A stretch of 64,000 nt of DNA, from IMG/VR virus record IMGVR_UViG_3300043539_002606, positions 1 through 64,000 of that record, one strand, 5' to 3'. Below the pieces are notes generated by a model that was not told where the DNA came from, did no database searches, and was given only the letters and a program-made list of their open reading frames with translations. Both the position numbers and the translations under genes were made by a program. The stretch's first letter is position 1; every line of letters starts with the position of its first letter. This stretch comes from a virus. Below are positions 1-7,409 of this stretch, one piece after another.

Positions 1-171
1 GCATAGGCCATAGGCACTATGCTCTTCTAATAGATTTGCCTTTCTTTTTACAATAAGCTCAAGTTTGCGTTTACTTGGCAGCAATTCCTTTATGGCAAAA
101 TCTATTGATTTTTTTACGATAGCCTTAAGTGTCGGATCATCCTTAAATCCATATATTCTTATGCGTATCAT
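1..171 (-). CDS. Hypothetical protein, partial (runs off the left edge)
   Basis: An open frame of 57 codons begins with ATG at 169-171 and continues past the window edge without a stop. The visible N-terminus starts MIRIRIYGFKDDP and continues as a lysine-rich, probably helical segment (KRKLELIVKRKANLLEE). It lies downstream of a strong terminator at 189-217, so it must have its own promoter or be read through. I do not recognise the family. Confidence 0.55.
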   Translation of the reverse strand, partial: MIRIRIYGFKDDPTLKAIVKKSIDFAIKELLPSKRKLELIVKRKANLLEEHSAYGLC

Positions 172-188
172 AATCTATCTATGCTAAT

Positions 189-217
189 AAAAAAGGGCTG
201 AGGTTTCCCCCAGCCCC
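189..217 (-). terminator. Rho-independent terminator after the 233-1771 ATPase gene
   Basis: On the minus strand GGGCTG (211-216) pairs with CAGCCC (195-200) across a ten-base loop, followed by six T residues (189-194). It sits 16 bases past the stop codon of the ATPase gene. Confidence 0.8.
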
Positions 218-232
218 TATCAACCCATAAAA

Positions 233-1771
233 TTAGGCGTATAATTTAATCATTTCAGCTAGCGCTGCACCATCAATACTAACTCCGGCTGCACTTGCTC
301 CTGCTGCCATATTAAGACCGCGTTGAAGTTTTCGGAAGTTAGCAGTTTGTTTGCTCTTGCCTGCTTTAAGCAATGTAATAACCTCTTTGCGTTTTGCCGA
401 GCTAAGTACTAGACCGTCTGCAATTTCCATATCGTCAACGATTTTTTCCATGTGCTCATAGACTTCTTCGTCGGTTGGATCAATGTCAATCATAAACGCA
501 CGTGTACGAATAGCACCATCTGGATCGAGTTTATCCATGCTTAGGTTACTAATAAAGATAATACGACCTGTAAATTCGAAATAGCGAGGTATCAAGCCCT
601 GATCGAGAATCTCTTCATCAGTCATATCCTCGTCTGGATCAACAACGTTTTTACCCATTTTGTTCCAAACAAGTTTACGCTTTTTCTTTGTATCAGTTGC
701 TGCTTTAATAATGTTGCGGCTTTCTTGATCTTTTAGTGCATCGTCACTGTCGTCAAACAAGATAACTTTATCTTTATATTTGAATAGCAAGCTATACATA
801 CCAGCTGCTGTTGCGCTGCCTGTATTTTTGAAATAGCCAGCACCGTCTCTAAGTCCAGCCTGTTTTAGGATCTTTTCAACGCCGTGTGTTTTACCAACAC
901 CGCCGCGACCAGCAATAAAGAGAGCATTGCTTGCACCGCTAATGGTCATGCGAATAAGGTTTTCCATGTGCTCAAGCTGCTTTTCATATACAAGACGCTC
1001 TACATTGTCTTCAATTTGTTTTTCTTTTGCGCTCGGTGTATATTCCTCATCGCTGCTTCCTTTACGAACACTTACTTTAACGCAACCAAGTTTTGTAAGA
1101 ATACGCTCTTTATCGTCTTTGAATTTCTTAAGATCAGCTTTTGTACCAACAAAGGCAAACTTGTTGCCGTTCTTTGTGATTACATCTTCGCTTGCATTTG
1201 CAACAAGATAGTCAAAGATTTTTTGGCCAGCACTGCGATATGCTTTATATACAGCAAGACGACTAAACTTAGGATCAGTGAGCATGTCAACAACACCATC
1301 AAAAATGTCGTTCATATCGCTTGATGCACTCTCAACAATAAAGTTAGGCTTATATTGCAATGCGCTCTCATTAAGCTCTACTTCGTTTGGCATTGTCCAG
1401 CCATCTTTCATATTAGAGCCAGTCAATACAGCAGCCGCAATTGGCAATGTCTTTACAAGACTAACCTTTTTATCAAACTCAATAGTTTTCTTTGATTTTC
1501 CGTTAAAGACGTCAATGCTTTGCAAAGCCATCATGTTAACATTCTTGCTCGACCAGTTAAAACGAACGCTCTGATCACCAGCTTTGCTATAGAGACGAAT
1601 GCCATGGCCGCTGTGATCGCCGCTGCTAAACTTCTCAATTCCAGGATATCTGAAAAACTTTGTACCAGTCTTCTTGTTTAGATAGCTAATAATAATCTTT
1701 ATTGCTCCATCAATAGAGCTGACATCAAGCTCTTCTTTTAAATATTCACTAAATGATAATGTTGTCTGCAT
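233..1771 (-). CDS. P-loop ATPase (AAA-like), phage replication-region ATPase
   Basis: The 512-residue product carries a Walker A motif GRGGVGKT near residue 288 and a Walker B-like VILFDDSDD near 337, followed by a strand RIIFISN near 404 (sensor-1-like) and an RTRAF segment near 422 that could hold an arginine finger. This is the layout of an AAA-type ATPase. The N-terminal 270 residues match no domain I know. It is the next gene after the replicative helicase but is preceded by a late promoter (TATAAATA at 1778-1785, six bases before the ATG), so it may be made late despite its replication neighbours. A strong terminator follows. The substrate is unknown; a role in remodelling DNA or protein is inference only. 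Confidence 0.8.
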   Translation of the reverse strand: MQTTLSFSEYLKEELDVSSIDGAIKIIISYLNKKTGTKFFRYPGIEKFSSGDHSGHGIRLYSKAGDQSVRFNWSSKNVNMMALQSIDVFNGKSKKTIEFDKKVSLVKTLPIAAAVLTGSNMKDGWTMPNEVELNESALQYKPNFIVESASSDMNDIFDGVVDMLTDPKFSRLAVYKAYRSAGQKIFDYLVANASEDVITKNGNKFAFVGTKADLKKFKDDKERILTKLGCVKVSVRKGSSDEEYTPSAKEKQIEDNVERLVYEKQLEHMENLIRMTISGASNALFIAGRGGVGKTHGVEKILKQAGLRDGAGYFKNTGSATAAGMYSLLFKYKDKVILFDDSDDALKDQESRNIIKAATDTKKKRKLVWNKMGKNVVDPDEDMTDEEILDQGLIPRYFEFTGRIIFISNLSMDKLDPDGAIRTRAFMIDIDPTDEEVYEHMEKIVDDMEIADGLVLSSAKRKEVITLLKAGKSKQTANFRKLQRGLNMAAGASAAGVSIDGAALAEMIKLYA

Positions 1772-1777
1772 ATTTCT

Positions 1778-1785
1778 TATTTATA
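1778..1785 (-). promoter_or_regulatory. Late promoter for the ATPase gene
   Basis: Perfect T4 late consensus TATAAATA on the minus strand, ending six bases before the ATG at 1771, so the predicted transcript starts at or next to the start codon. Confidence 0.65.
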
Positions 1786-1793
1786 CTTTTTAT

Positions 1794-3191
1794 TTATTCA
1801 ACAGTGAAATCTTTAAAGTCATTGACCTTACGTGATTTATTAGAAAATGGGCTGCTCACAACTGGATTTGAAGTTGGGCTTGCTGCATTAATTAGATTTG
1901 CAGTAGGATCTGCAATATCATAGAGCCTCATTTTTGCTCGATCAAGACCAACTGTAAATCTCTTATTTTTGGATATATCATTATAACGATTTTTAAGTTG
2001 TTTGATCATAAGCTGACCCATACTTTCAAGCTGTTCAGTGCTTAGCAATGCAAGAAATAAGTCTGCTGTAGCTGGCAAACCAAAGCTCTCACTTGTATCT
2101 GTAAGCTCCATATCACTGCTGCTTGCGCCTTGGCGATTAACTTGTGTTGCAGTCCAGATCGGCACGTTATTTTCAACAGCAAGACCACGTAATTCTTCAG
2201 CAATTGCTTTTACGAGACTATATGTGTTAACACCACCGCTTAGACCTTTGATTCTGCTGCTTGCACAAATATTCAAATAGTCAATAAAAATTACATCGGC
2301 CTTGAAATTCTTTTTAAGAGCTAGCTCGTTAATGAGTGCTCTAAAGTGTCCAGCGTGTGCGCTCGCAGTGGGATATTCCTTAATAAGAAGTTTGCCTCTT
2401 GTCTTTTTAGCAAGATCACCTATCTTACTTGAGAAGCTGCTTTCACTTAGATTTTTTAGTTGATCAATTCGAGTATCAAGCAGATTGGCATCAATACGTT
2501 CAGCGATTCTCTCCTCTGCCATTTCCATGGTAATATAGAGAACATTCAAACCCTGCGAGAGATATGAACTTGCAAAGTGACACATAACCAAACTCTTACC
2601 AACACCAGTGCCTGCCATGAGCAGGTTAAGAGTCTTGCGACCTACTCCACCGTTTGTAATGGTATTGAGCATATCAACATCAAAAGCAATCTTATCTTCT
2701 TTTTTATGATAAAAGTCATAGCGAGCAGCAGCATTGTCAATATAATCATGACCAACGTTTGTATCAAAGCAAACACTAAGTGCACTGCTTAGTAACTCAG
2801 GGATCATGCCTTCTGTTTTATTAGATCGCTTGCCATCAATAATAGCAATGCTCTCCATTACAGCATTAAAGACTGCTCGATCTTTACACCATTTTTCGGT
2901 GTTTTCGAGCAACCATTCTCTATCTGTTTCAAGTGGAGTTGCAAAGCCAGTTAGATGTTTTGCAATCTCAGAGATATGTGGACTATTGACAATATCCGCA
3001 TTCTGGCATTCAACAGCCAGACTTGTTGCATTTGGTCTATTATTATATTTTGTGATATATGCATCAATGAGTTTAAACGTTTCCTTTGATGCTCCTTCAA
3101 AATATTCTGCCTTTAAATGTGGCAGCGCAGTTCTGCAAAATTCTTCATTTGTTACGAGATTATTAAGAATGATTTCTTCAATGCTGTGCAT
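1794..3191 (-). CDS. 41: Replicative DNA helicase, T4 gp41 / DnaB family
   Basis: This 465-residue protein is a hexameric 5'-3' helicase of the DnaB/gp41 family that unwinds DNA at the phage fork. Visible signatures are the RecA-fold Walker A GTGVGKS near residue 196, a Walker B-like strand DVIFIDYLN near 302, and the TQVNRQG segment typical of motif H3/H4 in DnaB-like enzymes. The N-terminal part (residues 1-150) resembles the helical primase-interacting domain. It follows the 3178-3459 gene with a 14-base overlap and lies downstream of uvsX. It would act with the AEP-type primase at 6039-6983, because no DnaG/gp61-type primase is visible here. Length fits gp41 (about 475 residues). Confidence 0.93.
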   Translation of the reverse strand: MHSIEEIILNNLVTNEEFCRTALPHLKAEYFEGASKETFKLIDAYITKYNNRPNATSLAVECQNADIVNSPHISEIAKHLTGFATPLETDREWLLENTEKWCKDRAVFNAVMESIAIIDGKRSNKTEGMIPELLSSALSVCFDTNVGHDYIDNAAARYDFYHKKEDKIAFDVDMLNTITNGGVGRKTLNLLMAGTGVGKSLVMCHFASSYLSQGLNVLYITMEMAEERIAERIDANLLDTRIDQLKNLSESSFSSKIGDLAKKTRGKLLIKEYPTASAHAGHFRALINELALKKNFKADVIFIDYLNICASSRIKGLSGGVNTYSLVKAIAEELRGLAVENNVPIWTATQVNRQGASSSDMELTDTSESFGLPATADLFLALLSTEQLESMGQLMIKQLKNRYNDISKNKRFTVGLDRAKMRLYDIADPTANLINAASPTSNPVVSSPFSNKSRKVNDFKDFTVE

Positions 3192-3459
3192 ATTTTTCAG
3201 TTAAAATGTTGTGTAGTATTTTGTTCATAATTATTTTAAAATCGTCATCTAGTTCTAGTTCAGATGTGCATTCATAGAGTTCATTGCCATTCTCGATTTT
3301 AAAACTATAGTGCAGTGTAGCACTATCTTCATTCTCAGTTACGCTTACGCTTGAGTAATAGTATTTAATGCCAGCATATTCACCAGTTAGTAATTCAATG
3401 CTAGTGTGCTTTTCATCATGAGTGCTTGGCACTAATTTATAATGTTTGTTTTCAATCAT
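3178..3459 (-). CDS. Hypothetical protein between uvsX and gp41
   Basis: Small protein of 93 residues when started at the ATG at 3457-3459 (MIENKHYKLVP). A longer frame from 3477 exists, but its ATG lies inside the stem of the uvsX terminator hairpin, so the shorter start is preferred. The product is mixed alpha/beta with an acidic C-terminal half (SELELDDDFK) and no recognisable domain. Its stop overlaps the start of the helicase gene, suggesting translational coupling and perhaps a replication-associated role; function unknown. Confidence 0.7.
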   Translation of the reverse strand: MIENKHYKLVPSTHDEKHTSIELLTGEYAGIKYYYSSVSVTENEDSATLHYSFKIENGNELYECTSELELDDDFKIIMNKILHNILTEKYAQH

Positions 3460-3460
3460 A

Positions 3461-3486
3461 AAAATTAGGGGAGACATTGTCTCCCC
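3461..3486 (-). terminator. Terminator after uvsX
   Basis: Perfect 8-bp stem GGGGAGAC/GTCTCCCC (3468-3486) with a 3-nt loop, followed on the minus strand by TAATTTT. It lies between the uvsX stop and the next start codon. Confidence 0.7.
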
Positions 3487-3498
3487 TTTAGGTTAAGA

Positions 3499-4536
3499 TT
3501 AATTTTCTTCTTCTTCGAAAAGGGCTACACCGCCAAGTTTATAGTTTTGTTCAATCTTGTCTTTAAAGTTAGTTTGATTAAATAGCAAATCCCAGAATTC
3601 TTTATTTTCTGTATCAGCAGCTCTTAAATTACCAGTCAATGGACTTGATGTTTCAGGATTATAAGCCATATACCAACCATTTTTTGGTTTTTGCACATAG
3701 CCAAGTTTAAGAGCTAGCTCGAGCAAGCCACTCCATTTGCTTACACCATGTTCATAGGTAACAAGCAAAGGAATTTTACTGCCTTCACGAACTGTTCGGC
3801 TCTTTTCAATCTTGATATTGAATTTGAATCCAATTAGATCTGTGCCATCCTTTTCTTGAGAACGACTAATAAACCAAATAGCATTAGCACCATAATATGC
3901 GCCTTTACCACCAGACAAAATAGTTTTGCCATACATCTTTTGCTCTTCATAGGTATGTCCAATTGCAATCATTGGAATATCTTTAAGAGTAAGATATGGT
4001 GTGATCATACGGAAAAGACCTTTAAGCGCTTTAGCGCGACTCATATCAGCAGCGCTATTCTCATTCACTGCATCATCAATTTCCTTTTTACTTGCGATAT
4101 TACCAAAGCTATCAAGAATAATAAAGACTTTTTCTTTTTTATCAATAGTTTCAAGTTGATTAACAATATCAAACTTAAGCTCTTCGATATTTTTTACTGG
4201 AATATGCAGCACTCGATTTGTATCAATGCCAAATGTTTCAAAATAGCTTTGTGGACTGCCAAACTCACTATCATAAAACATCAATACACCATCATCATTT
4301 GCTTTTAGCCATGCCGCTGCCATAAGCAAGCTTAATGTACTCTTAAAGCTTTTGCTATCACCAGCAAAAATGGTTAATCCATTTGTGATGCCTCCATCAA
4401 TCTTTCCACTTAGGCCAACATTTAGCATTGGCACGCCAACACTAATTAACTCCTTTGCTTCAAAGAATGACGAATCAGCCAACACTTCTGCCTCTTTAAC
4501 TCGGCAGTTCTTTTTTAGTTTCTCTAATAATGACAT
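3499..4536 (-). CDS. uvsX: UvsX, RecA-like recombinase
   Basis: The 345-residue product catalyses DNA strand exchange in phage recombination and recombination-dependent replication. The Walker A motif GDSKSFKS near residue 61 is the variant P-loop typical of T4 UvsX, and the Walker B strand KVFIILDSFG lies near 140. The C-terminus is acidic (LFEEEEN), as in RecA-family proteins. Its partners UvsY (25031-25477) and UvsW (23554-25038) are also in the window. It has its own early-type promoter overlapping the end of the upstream gene and ends at a hairpin terminator, so it can be transcribed as a single-gene unit. Confidence 0.93.
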   Translation of the reverse strand: MSLLEKLKKNCRVKEAEVLADSSFFEAKELISVGVPMLNVGLSGKIDGGITNGLTIFAGDSKSFKSTLSLLMAAAWLKANDDGVLMFYDSEFGSPQSYFETFGIDTNRVLHIPVKNIEELKFDIVNQLETIDKKEKVFIILDSFGNIASKKEIDDAVNENSAADMSRAKALKGLFRMITPYLTLKDIPMIAIGHTYEEQKMYGKTILSGGKGAYYGANAIWFISRSQEKDGTDLIGFKFNIKIEKSRTVREGSKIPLLVTYEHGVSKWSGLLELALKLGYVQKPKNGWYMAYNPETSSPLTGNLRAADTENKEFWDLLFNQTNFKDKIEQNYKLGGVALFEEEEN

Positions 4537-4542
4537 ATCTCT

Positions 4543-4570
4543 ATCTTATACTGTTTTTTCGTATTGTAAA
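4543..4570 (-). promoter_or_regulatory. Early-type promoter for uvsX
   Basis: Minus-strand TTTACA (4565-4570), 16-base spacer, then TAAGAT (4543-4548) six bases before the uvsX ATG. The -10 is weaker than in the other members of this promoter set, but the architecture is the same. It overlaps the 3' end of the 4546-4911 gene. Confidence 0.5.
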
Positions 4571-4911
4571 CCTAATTTTCTATTTAAAAAGTCCCTATCA
4601 GGACTTTGACCTTGCATTTGCCCTCGCGAATATTCAACTGCAAAGCTACAATAGTTAATAGTATCTTTAAAACTATCTTCAATACTCTCAAAGTTTGGAG
4701 AGTAGTTTGGATCATGTTGCATCGCTTCAATGACACTACGAATACGCAGCATTTTAGCCCAAACAATATCAAGCAGTGTGCTTACTCCATTTGGATAATA
4801 GTCAGCTTGTTGAATGCTGCTATATGGATTCTGATAATCATTTCCCTTTTTGAGTTGTAATTCTACACACTCTCGTAATACCTTTACGCTTTCTTTTTCT
4901 TCTAGTCTCAT
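4546..4911 (-). CDS. DUF1599-like protein (possible nucleotide modification associated domain 1)
   Basis: A 121-residue product starting MRLEEKESVKVLRE. The start at 4911 lies one base after the stop of the upstream thymidylate synthase-family gene (arrangement TAACATG); an upstream ATG at 4947 is possible but overlaps that gene. The layout (KKGNDYQNP near the N-terminus, a helix around LRIRSVIEAM, then ESIEDSFKDTINYCSFAVEY) resembles DUF1599, also called nucleotide modification associated domain 1. That match is from memory of the family pattern and needs a profile search. Adjacency to a dCMP-hydroxymethylase-like enzyme fits a nucleotide metabolism role. Confidence 0.6.
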   Translation of the reverse strand: MRLEEKESVKVLRECVELQLKKGNDYQNPYSSIQQADYYPNGVSTLLDIVWAKMLRIRSVIEAMQHDPNYSPNFESIEDSFKDTINYCSFAVEYSRGQMQGQSPDRDFLNRKLGLQYEKTV

Positions 4912-4912
4912 G

Positions 4913-5593
4913 TTATTTTTGTTTATAAATTTCTCCAGTTTTTGCATAGTGTTCAACAAGATAAAACTGTCTTTCGTATAGATGTAAATTACCAACTTGC
5001 CAGACTATATCTCCAGGCAAGATGCCAAGATCATCAGCTAGCGCATGTTGAACGTGACATTGCCATGCATAGTCATTGCGATAGCCAGCCCATGCATCAT
5101 TGCTTCGCATCTGCACAACTGTTTGCAAGCGACCATCGCGAATTTGATATTGTACTGTATTTGTACAAATGAAATCGCTCATGCCATCTGTATTATATTC
5201 ATAGTGCATACTTGGTCGAGTATAGATCATAACAGCGCGACGGCTATTAGGATTAGTTCTTAATTCAAGCAATACGTTTTGATATTGATTATAGTTCTTT
5301 TCGTGCCAAACCAAATAGCCATAGTTGCTGTTAATATATCCACCTTTACTTGCTACTTGTTGCCAGATCTTTGGCACATCACCCGGAATATCATCTACTC
5401 TTAGACTTTGAGAGAGATACCATGCCAGTTCGCGTGTGACATAATCTTCGTTGACTTCACCGAAAATACTTGGCTCATCAGCAATAAAACTAGCGCCCAA
5501 TATTTCGATTGTTTTGCAACCAGTCTTATCAGTTGTAAACTGTCCTGAATTATAGGCAGTTAAAAAATTATTTCTTATATCTGTTATCAACAT
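4913..5593 (-). CDS. Thymidylate synthase-family enzyme, likely dCMP hydroxymethylase
   Basis: This about 226-residue protein belongs to the thymidylate synthase/dCMP hydroxymethylase fold, which transfers a one-carbon unit from methylene-tetrahydrofolate to C5 of a pyrimidine nucleotide. Seen: the phosphate-binding SRRAVMIY, the catalytic cysteine in ICTNTVQ, the DGRL and QMRSND segments, and GNLHLY matching the family GDxHxY. At the position of the Asn that selects dUMP in thymidylate synthase the sequence reads GYRND, placing Asp there, as known for T4 dCMP hydroxymethylase (Asp179). I therefore favour dCMP as substrate. The ATG at 5593 follows the upstream stop by four bases; in-frame ATG/alternative starts extend to 5632. 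If it makes hydroxymethyl-dCMP, the genome may contain modified cytosine. Confidence 0.75.
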   Translation of the reverse strand: MLITDIRNNFLTAYNSGQFTTDKTGCKTIEILGASFIADEPSIFGEVNEDYVTRELAWYLSQSLRVDDIPGDVPKIWQQVASKGGYINSNYGYLVWHEKNYNQYQNVLLELRTNPNSRRAVMIYTRPSMHYEYNTDGMSDFICTNTVQYQIRDGRLQTVVQMRSNDAWAGYRNDYAWQCHVQHALADDLGILPGDIVWQVGNLHLYERQFYLVEHYAKTGEIYKQK

Positions 5594-5597
5594 AGAT

Positions 5598-6011
5598 TTA
5601 TACATAACGGTTAATTGTTGCACGATTATCAAGCAACATGATCATATAACGGCGATCAAATTCTTGGATCTTTTCAATTGCTGCGCACAAATTTTGTTCA
5701 TCAATTTTGCCGTGAATATATTCCAATTCAGTTTCAATAAGCCAATTGACCATAAGCTCACGATCGTTATTTAGATATTCGATAAATTCTTCAAAATCTA
5801 TACGAGTTTGATCAGTTGGCCAAATATAATCACCAGCTAAAGTTTCTGTTATATGCTTATAGAAAGTTTCACCTGCTTTAAACAAATGACATCTAATGTC
5901 ATCGTTTTCTGCGACAATGAGACAATCAATTGCATTTGACAATTCATGGCTTGTTGTTTGCATATCTTTTGTTTTTATCATATTGTTATGGAATGTATTA
6001 TAGTCTATCAT
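5598..6011 (-). CDS. Hypothetical protein upstream of the dCMP-hydroxymethylase-like gene
   Basis: A 137-residue acidic, mostly helical protein (MIDYNTFHNNMIKTKD). No domain is recognised. It ends within a few bases of the next start and follows the primase gene by 27 bases, so it is probably in the same operon. A start at the internal ATG at about 5981 is possible, preceded by TATAAT at 15 bases but without a good -35. Confidence 0.65.
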   Translation of the reverse strand: MIDYNTFHNNMIKTKDMQTTSHELSNAIDCLIVAENDDIRCHLFKAGETFYKHITETLAGDYIWPTDQTRIDFEEFIEYLNNDRELMVNWLIETELEYIHGKIDEQNLCAAIEKIQEFDRRYMIMLLDNRATINRYV

Positions 6012-6038
6012 GTTTTTTGTATTTTGTAAATCATAAAA

Positions 6039-6983
6039 TCATATTAAAACGCTTTCAATTGCCCAATTAAGAGCTCTTTGGCTTTCAGTATGCAAATCTC
6101 GGCTTTTATACCAGCCTCCAGTATCGGCGTCAAGTTGTTTAGCAATCATTTCAAGATCATATGCACTTATATCAAAGCCTCGTTTGAGGGCATTTGCGGC
6201 TGTTGAGCAGAGTATAAGATACATCTTATGATACCAACCACTCGTAGTTAGTGCTCGATATTCTGCAACTGCTTTTTTATTAACAAACGGACAATCAACA
6301 TAGCTGCTCCATTTAGCATTGCGATTTAAACGCTGACGCTGATAATCAAGCAACTTTTGTTTAATCTCATCACTTAGTTGTGCCTTAAAGCTTGTGCTCT
6401 TGAAACTATTGTCATTATACTCAACACTTGCGAGAAGTTCATCAACTTTAATAGGCTCTCCGTTAAAACTATGGAAAAAACTATATGCTTGTGGATATTG
6501 TGCAGGCACATAATACATGCGACTAAGATCTTTAGTTTGTGGATCTCCTAGTTCATTATATCTCTTATTAAGCGCATACCAAAAATGTTTGATTTCACCA
6601 GCTGCGATATCTCGATCGCATGCTAAGACTATTCTAAACTTAGCATGTTCAGCACGACTGCTTGAGCTGTTATAAACCACACACTGACAATCCTTAAAGG
6701 TATCAATAACGCTTTGAGCATCACCATTATAGTCATCAATATCGAGTGCAGCCCAACCAGCCCAGCATTCAACATTGGCATTTGCTCGTGTTGAATCTCG
6801 TTTATAAACAGCTGGACTAATTAGTGGACTGCCCTGTCGTCTTTCATCGCGTTTGGGTTTATAGCCAGGCTGAGTGTATAGATTATGCAAACATTCAACA
6901 AACTGTTCCCAGTTTTCAAACTCACCATGTCGATGAGTCTTGTTATCAAAAATTGATTTGAATATTGTAAAACCTATTTTCAT
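6039..6983 (-). CDS. Archaeo-eukaryotic-type (AEP/PriPol-like) primase
   Basis: The 314-residue protein has the motif order of the AEP primase superfamily: an acidic metal-binding ALDIDDYNGD near residue 82, SSSSRAEHAKFRIVL near 110 (motif II with conserved Ser, His-containing segment and Arg), and KDLSRMYYVP near 153 (motif III-like). Such enzymes synthesise primers from nucleotides on single-stranded DNA, and some also polymerise. The C-terminal half (220-314) has helical segments resembling a PriCT-type domain. It overlaps the upstream NTP pyrophosphatase gene by an ATGA junction. T4 uses a TOPRIM primase (gp61) instead; none is seen here, so this gene probably supplies primase activity to gp41. 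Confidence 0.75.
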   Translation of the reverse strand: MKIGFTIFKSIFDNKTHRHGEFENWEQFVECLHNLYTQPGYKPKRDERRQGSPLISPAVYKRDSTRANANVECWAGWAALDIDDYNGDAQSVIDTFKDCQCVVYNSSSSRAEHAKFRIVLACDRDIAAGEIKHFWYALNKRYNELGDPQTKDLSRMYYVPAQYPQAYSFFHSFNGEPIKVDELLASVEYNDNSFKSTSFKAQLSDEIKQKLLDYQRQRLNRNAKWSSYVDCPFVNKKAVAEYRALTTSGWYHKMYLILCSTAANALKRGFDISAYDLEMIAKQLDADTGGWYKSRDLHTESQRALNWAIESVLI

Positions 6984-7387
6984 ACAAGTTCAGAAAAACG
7001 GCCATGATTGCCGCTATGATTTGGTGGTTGCCAGCCTTCTGGCTTAATTAAGTCTGGAAGACCAAAGGCATTTGGTCGACTTGCTTTTACGCCAACCTCT
7101 TTATTCATATTTGCAGCAAGTACTTCATTCCATGCTGCATGACTATCAACACCAAAAAGATCAAGTGTGCCGATCGCGACAACACAAAGATCAATCAATG
7201 CATCAACTGTTTCTTCAGAATCACGACGCGTAATTGCTTCTTGCAATTCAGCTAGCTCTTCTGCTAGAAAGCTTACTCTAAATTTAATAAACTCATGTAG
7301 CAGCTCTGGCGAAAGAGTCGCCATTTTAGCTTTTACATTATAATGCTCATGCATCTTTTCAATATCTTCTACCCAGTTTTGTGACAT
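6980..7387 (-). CDS. MazG-like all-alpha NTP pyrophosphatase
   Basis: A 135-residue protein with the EExxE...ExxxD pattern of all-alpha NTP pyrophosphatases: FLAEELAELQEAI near residues 40-52 and EETVDALIDLCVVAIG near 57-72, which would coordinate magnesium and the nucleotide phosphates. Such enzymes hydrolyse non-canonical or signalling nucleotides to monophosphate and pyrophosphate. The C-terminal tail (PNAFGLPDLIKPEGWQPP) is typical of phage MazG-like proteins. It shares an ATGA overlap with the primase gene and follows gp43, so it belongs to the replication and nucleotide-metabolism unit. Confidence 0.8.
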   Translation of the reverse strand: MSQNWVEDIEKMHEHYNVKAKMATLSPELLHEFIKFRVSFLAEELAELQEAITRRDSEETVDALIDLCVVAIGTLDLFGVDSHAAWNEVLAANMNKEVGVKASRPNAFGLPDLIKPEGWQPPNHSGNHGRFSELV

Positions 7388-7409
7388 ATATTTTTTTAGT
7401 TATTTGTTA

